From Dipylidium caninum (lineage: Eukaryota > Platyhelminthes > Cestoda > Cyclophyllidea > Dipylidiidae): DNA of 28,747 nt. This document shows, in pieces, positions 20,835 to 28,747 of this stretch. A program made the position numbers and the translations under genes. How positions within the stretch are numbered: position 1 is the first letter of the stretch; every line of letters starts with the position of its first letter. Under the pieces are notes generated by a model. The model saw nothing but the letters and a program-made list of their open reading frames with translations. It had not been told where the DNA came from and ran no database searches. The DNA is taken from assembly GCA_017562135.1 (NCBI GenBank), contig QEYB01001449.1:1-28747 (forward strand). The letters are read 5' to 3'.

Positions 20835-22580
20835 TGTGGAATGTTTAAGCAATGTTTTCTTTCCACTTTATTGTCCTTTATGCCCCATGTTTTCTGCTTC
20901 ACATTGTGCTGTTGCCGTCCATTAAATCACCACTTTTTTGAATTTCGCTATCTAAGTGACTTTGGTGGGTGGCTCGAACGCCAGTACCAAGCTCCCATGC
21001 TCCACGTTAGCCAAATTTTCAAGAGGGAGGAATGAAAGGGGAGCTTGTCGTCCATTGCAAACAAAAAACTCTACAAGTGCCTGCTGAATGGAGCTTTTGC
21101 CGTTCCATCCGGTGGGTGGAGGCATCGAGGTGGTATTCACGGCTATTTGGATGGGGCTTTTCGTGGCTATGCCGGCCGCGATGCTCAGGTATGTCGCAGG
21201 ATTTAAACTACATTACAATTACTGGTTTTGCTATGTGGCGGTGTGGCGACGAAGATCCCATTGTTAAGATCCCATTAACTACTTTCCGCGCCTGAACGGT
21301 CTAGTTTAGATTTCTCTGGCACATTAGTCATGTCCACTCCCTAAGGGGTCCTTCTAATGAGGTGAGGGGGTTTACTCCCCAAACGACCGTTTAAATACGT
21401 GGGGTTTCCGTGTCGACGGAAAGGTGACCCGTCCGATGATTAGTGCTTTTTCAACTGTGTCCCCCCGAACAGCACTATACAAGGTTTTTCTGTGGGCCCG
21501 GGCGCTCATTGGTCTCGGGAGCCTGTCCTGTTTTGCTAGAGGTGCTTTTCACCTTGTTGCGTCTCCCCTTTCATTCGATCTCCTTTATTGCGGCTGCCTG
21601 TCTCCCTGAGCTCGTGAAAAGATATCCATCATTCTCTGATGCTGTTGAGGACAGAATGTGCCCTTAGACAACCACCCTCGGTAATCGAGGCTTCTTCCAA
21701 ATAGATAAATATAATGCTCTCATTCTCATCGCGTATTCATCTAAACTGCACTTCGCCTACTCCCTCTGGTTTCACTTCAGAGAGACCGGCGATTTTTCCT
21801 CGCCCCAGTGATGGACACGAAGTGTAGTGGACGTGTGACGGGCATTCCACAAGACCCGTAGTTCAGACGACTGTGCCGTCGGCAAAGGGACGAATCTTCC
21901 CTCAGGAGTGAATACCCAACTGGAGTTTTGCGTACCGACTCCGCCAGCTAGAATGAAGGCTAGCAAGGAGAAGAATGTCCTTCCGCCATCCATTATATTC
22001 TGCTCATTGCATGGCCTTTCTCCATATCCGCCCATCTCTGTTGTTATTTCTCACGACTTGCCTCCCATTACCCGTGAACTGGTAATCCACACATGATAAG
22101 CGCACTATTCAGGTTGGGTCTTGTGACCGGGTGACCATCTCTCTCATCATTAAGTTGTTGTTTTCTACTCCTCTTCACCTCATCCCCCAGAATTCATTAC
22201 TGTTTCCTGTTACGTAGTTTGAGTGTTTCCTTCGATTGTGCTTGCATCTGTTGACGCGGAGACGGTTTGCCTCGCCTGTGGACACGTGGTCTTTAGGCTT
22301 CCGTTCCGAGAGCGGTCTGCCCTGCGGCAAAGGCATTTTCTGGCTAATACCAACCAGCACCGAGTTTGGATCTCCGCGCGCCTTAGGTCTGGGGAATGAT
22401 GCGGTTGTGCTCTGCCTACTGCAGACTCGCATACGCACAAGTGCCTCGCATTTATCAACTTTTTGATCAGCTGAGAAGTTCGCATTCTTAAACTGCGGCA
22501 TTGCGACCACCAATAACCAACCCAAAATAGCTCACCAAATAGTGTCTGCATTTATAATTTTCACCTTCACCGTCGTCGGT
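20835..22580. other. Noncoding stretch, nothing supported
   Basis: Overlapping frames of 60-116 codons on both strands (for example 22175-22525 on the - strand) show no motif and shadow each other. An 11-bp direct repeat, aagatcccatt, occurs twice within 30 bases near 21255. No element ends are visible. Confidence 0.4.
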
Positions 22581-22592
22581 GACCTTCCACAG

Positions 22593-22628
22593 GCTGACTG
22601 TTTGCTGTTTGCATTGTTCGCTGACTCG
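22593..22628 (+). CDS. Candidate 36-nt micro-exon
   Basis: The acceptor is a pyrimidine-rich stretch ending ggtgaccttccacag at 22592. The donor is GACTCG|GTGAGT at 22629, with G at the last exon position. The exon is again exactly 36 nt. Frame 1 reads ADCLLFALFADS, which is hydrophobic; frame 2 is also open (LTVCCLHCSLT); frame 3 has an immediate stop. Being a multiple of three it could be skipped in frame. It is 9.8 kb from the other 36-nt candidate and no link between them is shown. Confidence 0.2.
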
Positions 22629-22822
22629 GTGAGTAATGTCGTATCTTGTGCAAAATGATCAACAACCAGCGGATGCATGTCACGCAAAATCGTGTCATCT
22701 GCCAAGTTTCCAGATTACTTAGACAGCATCACTCATTTGATGTGTGCTGCTTATCACTCGTGCAGTGGGAGCCTCGACAAGTTGCACTTGAGGACAAAAG
22801 TGACTAGTTCCGACTGCTTGCC

Positions 22823-22836
22823 CTTCCTTCCTTCCT
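22823..22836. repeat. Short CCTT microsatellite
   Basis: About three and a half units of a CTTC tetranucleotide. It is too short to matter beyond marking low complexity. Confidence 0.5.
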
Positions 22837-23173
22837 CGAAAGCCAGTGTGCCGTGCTGAGTCGTACACAAGTAGGCAGGTGCGTGTGGAATCAGTGGCAA
22901 TGGGTCCAGCTCCTTGTCGAAAGAGGCCTGACGATTGTGTGGAAATGGTATATCCGAACTGCGAACAGTTTGGTGAGGGGAGAGACAAACAGAAATGAAT
23001 CACTTGTGTTTATTTCCGATATGCTAAGCGAGAGTGTGAATATTTCGGGCTTGTGGAGGTCGAGTCACCACCACCAAGTTCGAGCTATCGCCCTAAAGAC
23101 GGCGTCGGTGCCTGGCACAGCCGACACATGGTTTGTTTCTGTTTGTCACGGCACTCCCCTCCCCCACCCAGCA

Positions 23174-23248
23174 CAACACAACAACCGATGGCTTGGTGGT
23201 GTGTGTGTCGGCGCTCGTCATAAAAGCAACGATGCGGTAAACATCCGC
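23174..23248 (-). repeat. Dispersed repeat, copy B (inverted relative to copy A)
   Basis: Read on the - strand, this matches 26538-26613 on the + strand. The first 25 bases differ at two positions, a noisier middle follows, and the last 17 (catcgg...gttgtgttg) differ at one; overall identity is about 75%. Similarity appears to continue beyond the core: the gtatc..cgctttggc block at 23249-23267 and a TGACATG..GCTT..ATCA block near 23285-23305 also have partners in copy A, with gaps. It overlaps the 3' part of a 141-codon + frame (22853-23278), which I therefore doubt. The family is not recognised. Confidence 0.5.
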
Positions 23249-23908
23249 TGCCAAAGCGGCGATACCCCTGCTGTGTGAGAGTGTGATGAAGCCATGTCAG
23301 GCGACTTGGTGTCCAGACCTCCATTGACGTGACCTCAGCGCGATTCCGATTTACTTGTTTGATCGGTGGAACATGACGCTCGGGCTCCGTAGGGAGTTAC
23401 ACAGTCCGTGGATAAATCAGCGTTAGTGCTACGTAAACCGTGCTGCTGCCACGTCTCTTGATAGGGTAAGCGGGGGCGAACGGAAGCCCGGAGTGGCTGG
23501 AAGGGGCGCTGATGCTCGACTAAAGTCGCACCGCTCAGCGCCGCATTCGTGAGGAATCCGGGCAGCAAACGCCCATCCTCCCCGTCACCCAGAGTCGCAG
23601 TAGTTAAAGCGCCTACACTGAACTCTGCATCGTTTGAAGAGAGAAGTTAGCATTTACAATGCTACCAGATTTTAATTGTACGTGCCCGATTCCTCTAAAA
23701 CCGTATACCTGTGGCCCAAATGGGAAAGGGAAAGTTTCACGGGTGTCAGGAGGGAGAAGTTGTGAGACAAATTGCGTGAATCGCCAGTCTCCACACCTCC
23801 TCGCCCCTCGGCCGCGCCACGATCCGTTGATTGCCATATCTATTCATCGACGCGAAATCGTGGCTGCGGACTTGTTTACCTCCGCACTCACTGCGTAAGA
23901 GGCAACAG

Positions 23909-23946
23909 CACCGGCGTCGCATCATCTTTCGTCGCGGACGCCGGTG
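23909..23946. repeat. Inverted repeat, 10-bp perfect arms
   Basis: CACCGGCGTC at 23909-23918 pairs with GACGCCGGTG at 23937-23946 across an 18-base loop. It is GC-rich, so it would be stable as RNA. It lies in the GC-rich part of the window, with no gene I can support. Confidence 0.45.
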
Positions 23947-23949
23947 TTG

Positions 23950-25085
23950 CTGTCCCCCCATGGCACGCACCAACATTTGCTCTGTAAATCCATTGTCCAA
24001 CCGCCTACACTCTGCGAGGAGATGCCCCACTTCACTCCGCCTAATCTGCTTAGCGCAGTAAGGCCATAGCCGCCAGTGCTGAATAATTGAATGCCGGTGA
24101 AGTAGTCGCATTTCTCGTACGAAACATGTACTGCGCTGCTAATGACCCCGAAAAATGAAACCGTGGCGAGGCCCCCGTCAGTCCAGCCATTAGCCCACCT
24201 ACCGCCTGACAGCGCGTGATTCGTTGTTGTGGTAAACGTCGCTTTGACACCATCCCGTTAAATCACTTAACCTCTGGCGATATCATTTGCTCCCTGTTGA
24301 TGGACACCAGGGCGCTGATACTGCAACTACCCCCCAAGGCCGAGGAGCAAACGCGGGTGGGACGGGAAGTCGGTCTGTGAAAGGCACCCAGGCCTCCATT
24401 CCAGTCTCGCGCACGCGCTTTCGTCTCGACGTTGACTCTGACGCTAAGGAGCAAGTCCTGTGGCCACCCACTAAAGGTTACATGAGACCGCAATTAATTT
24501 GCCTGGTAATCCGCACGTCTGGTGTCCTCCACACAGTAGTTTAGTCAACACCACTTCTAGCAATGGAGAGGTCTCTTTCTCAGCTAAAAACAGACGCGTC
24601 TTTCACTCTGTGATGAAATATATCCGGGGGTAATGAGTGCACACACAGGCCAGTCTTTTTGTTCTCTTCTCTGCAAGCCACATGAGGCCGTGCAATTATT
24701 ACACAGAAGGGCTGAAATGAAAGTGCGTCTCTCCCACGAGAGAGCGCCAGTTGACGCGCCCGAACGCTGAGGGTCCATGGTGAAACAGGCCGACCAACCT
24801 GTCATGCTGACAAATCCGCCCTCCCCAGCCTACTCCGTCCACCTCCTCAGCGCCACTGTCTTAGCAACCGACCCAAGCTTTGCTCGCCTCCCGCGGGCAT
24901 CATTTCGGGTGGCGCCACCCTCATGTAGGCGGCCACCGTCTCACTCCATGTCCATGAACTACGGTTTCTGGTCATCACCACCGCTAAACCGCGGCTAAGG
25001 AGGTCGAGCGTTTGTCTCTTTTTACTCTGAACTCGAAACTATCACAAAGGCGGCCATGTGGATAATGCAGGCATTGCAACAGCGC
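23950..25085. other. GC-rich noncoding stretch
   Basis: Many overlapping frames of 60-121 codons occur on both strands, as expected where stop codons are depleted by high G+C. None has a motif I recognise. No element ends or RNA genes are seen. Confidence 0.4.
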
Positions 25086-25088
25086 CAC

Positions 25089-25105
25089 CGTCTGCCAAGC
25101 AGACG
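25089..25105. repeat. Tight hairpin, 7-bp stem and 3-nt loop
   Basis: CGTCTGC at 25089-25095 and GCAGACG at 25099-25105 are exact reverse complements separated by CAA. It is very compact and stable. It is isolated, and its function is unknown. Confidence 0.45.
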
Positions 25106-25180
25106 ACAGCAGTGCGGGAACAGACCGACCGTTCATAAGTATATCGGCTGCTTGTTCAAGGGCCACTGCCCTTACCTTCA

Positions 25181-25200
25181 CCTCCCCTCCCCTCCCCTCC
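25181..25200. repeat. CCCCT simple repeat (G-quadruplex-prone on - strand)
   Basis: Four units of a five-base CCCCT repeat. On the - strand this gives three GGGG runs flanked by GG runs with single-A spacers, which could stack into a G-quadruplex. Confidence 0.5.
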
Positions 25201-25209
25201 GCCTCTCAT

Positions 25210-26280
25210 CGTCCTCCACCCCCACGGGCAGGCAGGAGTTGGCAGTCTTAGAGTCGCCGCTGGGCCTGGTTATCACACAGACTTTTCCATGAGAAACCAC
25301 AAGTTCTTATTCTTTCGCATGAACAGACCAAAATTTCAGTGTGTACTCACCATAGCAGTCACTGCCACGGTTAATGTGCTCGGGTGCCAGTCAATCAGGC
25401 ACCAACAGGCCCGATTTAACGCCATGCATGGAGGAAAGGAGCGCATAGGTACGAGGTGAGGTTGTTAGTTGGCAGCAATGACGGTGCGATGGCAGGGACA
25501 TAGCCGTTGAGGCGAAGTGAGGCGAAAGGGAACTTTGGGACCTGAGCCTGGTTTGGCAACCTCTACACCTCAACCGTTGCCAGCTCCACCAACAACCCAG
25601 ACTCTGCTACAGCCTCGTGTCAACCACTCTGCCCGCACCTCACTTCCGTTGATCTTGGAAATGACAGCCCAAATAGTTGACCCAGTATTTTAACCTCTCA
25701 TGCAGTGCTGGTAGGTGCGGGGCACGCAGACCTTGGCAGTTGGGTTTTTGCGAGAATATGCGCACTGCTAAGTCGACACAATTGTGATGCTTAAGTGTCA
25801 AATTATTACTTGAACGCCAGAACCAACAACGACGCCGAAGACGACGAAAACAATATTCTAAAGTATGAGGGCAACCTATGAACCAAGGCCTGGAGCGCGG
25901 TTTGCCCATATGCCACACAAGGCGAGGCCCTCCGACGATAGATGGCGCCGGCTACGAACGAACTAGGCAAACCGCGGTGCTGCTGTCACGCCCTCCTCCT
26001 CCACCTCCTCCTTCTCCCTTCGGAGTCCCCCAACTATGCGACTCCAGTATTTTCCCAACACCGACCACCCGATGCGTGATGGCACGTTGAGGACGACAAC
26101 ACTAGGTGAATAACATAGCTCCACTAAGCTGACGCTGTATAACGCAGCGGAGTAGCATACCGTCCTGGCCAACGGAAGGGTATCGGACTGTTTAGAGCAA
26201 ACAAAGGCTCAGGCGTTGTTACTTTACACTTCAGGAGGTAACCTTTCAGGATCAGAAATAATTACTCCACGGACACGAGC
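25210..26280. other. GC-rich noncoding stretch
   Basis: No supported gene. A 10-bp tandem duplication (tgaggcgaag, then tgaggcgaaa) lies at 25508-25527. A CCT-rich tract at about 25991-26018 encodes a run of prolines in one frame (25878-26090), which I read as low complexity and not as a protein. Confidence 0.4.
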
Positions 26281-26286
26281 TCTCGC

Positions 26287-26309
26287 AGGCGGGGTAGGCG
26301 GGGTGGCGG
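26287..26309 (+). repeat. AGGCGGGGT tandem pair, G-rich
   Basis: AGGCGGGGT occurs twice in tandem (26287-26295 and 26296-26304), followed by GGCGG. The alternating GG and GGGG runs could form a two-layer G-quadruplex on the + strand. It also resembles GC-box (Sp1-type) sites, with GGGGCGG-like content, but no promoter is otherwise supported. Confidence 0.45.
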
Positions 26310-26537
26310 CCTAGGGCCCAGAGAGTTGACGATGGAGGACGCGGGGACGAGAGGAAACAGTTGGAAGCCTGTTTGGAGTTCAAAAAACGATACCACCACA
26401 TTAGCGCCTTGACATGTCAGCTTGTATCAGACCGGCATTAGCAACAAACGGGAGCTCTCCTTTTGCCCCGCTTATGGAGCCAACAGTTACAGCAAAAGTA
26501 TCTTCGCTTTGGCGGCAGGTAATTACGCCTAAGATGC

Positions 26538-26613
26538 GCGGATGCTTGCCGCATCGTTGCTTCCTTGGCCAGCAAACTGCATACACTCCACCGGGTCATC
26601 GGTAGTTGTGTTG
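26538..26613 (+). repeat. Dispersed repeat, copy A
   Basis: Partner of 23174-23248 in opposite orientation, about 3.3 kb away. The best block is the first 25 bases, with two differences (both pyrimidine or purine exchanges). The last 17 bases have one difference. Weaker similarity upstream, at about 26405-26432 and 26490-26515, is interrupted by insertions relative to copy B, including about 20 bases just before 26538. The pattern fits two old, independently decayed copies of one element. No terminal repeats or coding capacity are seen. Confidence 0.5.
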
Positions 26614-26658
26614 CGTCGGGGTAACTTGCGGAGATAACCGCATAGACAGAAGCGTTTG

Positions 26659-27054
26659 CTAAGGCCTCTTCGCTACCCACAATTGCAGTCTCAATGCGTA
26701 TGTCATGAACTTGACCCACGCAGTGATCTCTTCTCTGCACAGATTAGCCTGATGGTAAGAAGAAACGGACATCGTTGCCACTAGCATTCTCAACATCACC
26801 ATCTCCACGTGAGTGTTCATGGTCCCCGACCCCGCCTCCCTGCCCGCCAGACGCCTATTTCCCCCATCTTCTTCACTCTTCTCCCTCATATATTTGGTCA
26901 CGGTCACATGTCCTTCGCCTTTTCTCCATTTTTCGCCTACTGCAATGAATACTTTATATAGACGCCTCATTGCAGATTCCTTCCCTATGTCTCTCTCCTT
27001 CCTCTCTTCCTGACTGCCATCTTCTTTTGATGTTAGTGAAAGACACATAAGCAT
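26659..27054 (-). CDS. Open frame, 131 codons, charged, unknown
   Basis: ATG at 27054 (A at -3) to a stop at 26659. The first 70 residues are rich in Lys, Arg and Glu (for example SQEERKERDIGKESAMRRLY), followed by a methionine-rich stretch (VEMVMLRMLVATM). This composition follows simply from the + strand being C- and T-rich here, so it is weak evidence for a gene. No splice or polyadenylation signal supports it. Confidence 0.13.
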   Translation of the reverse strand: MLMCLSLTSKEDGSQEERKERDIGKESAMRRLYKVFIAVGEKWRKGEGHVTVTKYMREKSEEDGGNRRLAGREAGSGTMNTHVEMVMLRMLVATMSVSSYHQANLCREEITAWVKFMTYALRLQLWVAKRP

Positions 27055-27479
27055 TCTAATTGCAATTTGTCAGTAGCCTGCTGCGTAGTGTAGGCAGGCA
27101 GCAGAGAGTTTTACTTCCAGGTAGAGAGACCACTTTCATGTAAATGCCACCACCACCATTCTTATCGCCCCAGAACTGTGACCTATTGAAGGGACTGGAA
27201 GATTGCAGCCCGACGGCTCGAGAGAGAGACACCGTATGAAGAGCGGTAAGGTCCAATCAAGTGAGATTCTTTCTTCTTCGGAACACCATCCAACTCTTTC
27301 TCAGGTCGACTTTGTTCATTGTGAGGTCTCATATGCAAAAACACGCCAAATTGCCGTAACCTCCGCCATTTCTTCCGAGAACGTCAAATTACCAGCTCAT
27401 CGGAGTGACAGTTTAACCCAATCAAGGAGACCGTCATAGTCCAAAGACACGATCATATATAGCATACACCAATTCGGCG

Positions 27480-28055
27480 AAGAAGAAATGCCCTCACTCT
27501 GCACTTGGGACCGAGTCAAATTTCCTTCAGTTAGAAAGGCCCCTTCTTAACTCATTCAATGTTCCAATTTTCTGCTGTCCGCGTGCAAAGTGCACATTAC
27601 GATTCCATCTGATCATACTCCACTTTCGCCTTCATCAATGCACCATTTTAAAGCATTTCACCCAACATCACTCGCTTTTATCAACCCTCCCTTCTTCCTA
27701 CATCCCCTTTTCTCCAACTCGAGCACAAATCTGACAATGCGATTGCGTGCAAAAATCCCACTGCGTAGCTCGATCACACTCTGCTTTTGGCTATTTCAAC
27801 GCATTCATGACGCAAGTCCCCAACCCATCTTCCCTCAATTCATTGCATTTACGATACTCCTCAAAACCCCATTCCCGCTTCCTAACCTCTAATATGAACA
27901 CATTTCTCCGTCATTTCCTCTTCTTTTATTTCACCTTGCAAACATCCCATCATCTACACTTGCCATCGCGTCAAGTAATTGAGGTATATAAGGACATTCA
28001 ACTTGTTCTAACTAAAGTAAAAGTTGTGGGGATACGATAATTGCCAGCAAACGAT
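27480..28055. other. Extremely G-poor, pyrimidine-rich + strand
   Basis: In 27601-27960 I count about 31 G to 126 C on the + strand. Frames such as 27590-27892 (100 codons) exist because G-containing stops are rare; their proline-, phenylalanine- and serine-rich peptides look like composition only. The segment ends at a long poly-T. Confidence 0.5.
27985..27993 (+). promoter_or_regulatory. TATA-like box
   Basis: TATATAAGG is a close TATA-box match at the right edge of the G-poor segment, about 75 bases before the poly-T and near the point where strand skew reverses. No initiator or exon can be tied to it. Confidence 0.2.
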
Positions 28056-28061
28056 CCTTCT

Positions 28062-28096
28062 TTTTTTTTTTTTTTTTTTTTTATTTTTTTTTTTTT
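28062..28096. repeat. Poly-T tract, T21-A-T13
   Basis: Twenty-one T, one A and thirteen T, the longest homopolymer in the window. On the - strand it would be a poly-A tail or an A-rich microsatellite. I see no AATAAA at a fitting distance outside the tract and no target-site duplication. Its exact length is likely to be unreliable. Confidence 0.5.
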
Positions 28097-28099
28097 CCT

Positions 28100-28747
28100 T
28101 TTTATACACTTATGTGTCCTCAGCGCATATTTTAATAAGTTGTCAACAGTATACAGACCACTTTATTCGGGTTTGGTAATTACTACTTGAAAGCCGGATC
28201 TCTAAAAGATGCGAATATTGTTCTAAACGACGACTAACGGAGAAAATGCAGTGTCCCAAGTAGCACATAATTTTTCATAAAATATTTCTCTTAGCTATCA
28301 CCGCGATTCTAGCGCGTGCATTTGCGATTTGCATGAGGGCGAGAAAGAAGCGGTAGAAGAACTAAAGAGTGGGAGATGAGTGCGGGAGCATTGAGTTCTA
28401 ATGCAATCGGCTGTCGTGCATGTTTTAGGCGTATTGGTTACTTGTTATACTCTTCTTGTGTAAAAGGTTGTTTTTTTGGTATTTATACTTGATTTTCTTT
28501 GGATCCTTAGTGTTAGAGTGTTTTGTGAGGAGGAATTAGTGAGAGGTTAGAGTAGGTGGATGGATTGGCAATTTTGCAAAGTTTCGCAACAAGTGGGCTC
28601 AGGGTGTGGCTATACAACATTGCTCAAACTTATTGGACATTTTGTGCCACTCTAGCGTAGTTATACTTCCATTGAAGGAACGTGGAACACATTATCACTA
28701 TTCCGAGGTGTAATGTAGCGTCGTATGTTGAGTGTGTTTATATGCGT
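28100..28747. other. G-rich noncoding end of window
   Basis: No open frame of 60 codons. The + strand is G-rich: about 75 G to 22 C in 28321-28560, the reverse of the segment left of the poly-T. Nothing else is recognised before the window ends. Confidence 0.45.

Noticed and set aside
6819..22392. Exact 12-bp repeat ccttaggtctgg at 6819 and 22381
   Set aside because: About 25 exact 12-mer pairs are expected by chance in a window this size, and the flanks do not match.
22853..23278. 141-codon + strand open frame
   Set aside because: It starts with GTG, its 3' part lies in the dispersed repeat copy B, and the region is GC-rich, where stops are scarce.
23270..23590. Idea that this is an LTR of a small noncoding retrotransposon
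   Set aside because: No second copy of the sequence lies in the window, and no TG...CA ends or primer-binding site could be shown. The impression came from memory and not from evidence.
1..28747. Spliced-leader RNA, tRNA, rRNA, CRISPR array or prokaryotic gene
   Set aside because: Reading both strands I saw no matching signature. The DNA has eukaryotic noncoding character, with no operon-like gene packing.

Overview
The window looks like noncoding nuclear DNA from a eukaryote, most likely an animal. No reading frame is longer than 197 codons from its first ATG. There are no operons, ribosome binding sites, tRNA or rRNA genes. There are many intron-like signals: pyrimidine tracts ending in CAG, GTAAGT or GTGAGT donors, AATAAA signals and TATA-like boxes. 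My weak guess is a parasitic flatworm of the tapeworm type. That rests on overall look only, because no protein, repeat or spliced-leader RNA in the window identifies a taxon. I recognised no protein family.

Layout. 1-5.4 kb is AT-rich (spot counts near 40% G+C) with two TATA-like boxes and short degenerate repeats, but no convincing gene. 5.4-7.6 kb is strongly G-rich on the + strand and holds one exon candidate. 7.6-8.3 kb carries the longest open frame, on the - strand. 8.4-10.8 kb holds hairpins but no supported gene. 11.0-14.1 kb is the best place to look for a spliced + strand gene: a two-exon model (11624-12198), a 36-nt micro-exon behind a very long pyrimidine tract (12802-12837) and a 43-nt exon candidate (14036-14078). 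14.1-17.2 kb is C-rich, with one arginine-rich frame. 17.3-18.0 kb is crowded with homopolymer runs, unlike the rest, and may be poorly polished assembly. 18.5-18.9 kb holds a terminal-exon candidate with a splice acceptor, a membrane segment, a cysteine-rich tail, a stop and two AATAAA signals. 20-27 kb is GC-rich (spot counts 57-62%), with another 36-nt micro-exon candidate and two inverted copies of one degenerate repeat. 27.5-28.0 kb is extremely G-poor on the + strand. The G/C skew reverses after a long poly-T at about 28.1 kb.

How the parts work together cannot be settled from sequence alone. All coding calls are exon or ORF candidates, several of which could arise by chance. I counted twelve GTRAGT donors on the + strand, about what chance predicts, and a partial look at the - strand also turned up plausible exons. 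I see no assembled new biological system. The leads most worth following are the micro-exon and terminal-exon candidates, the inverted repeat family, the homopolymer block and the skew switch.
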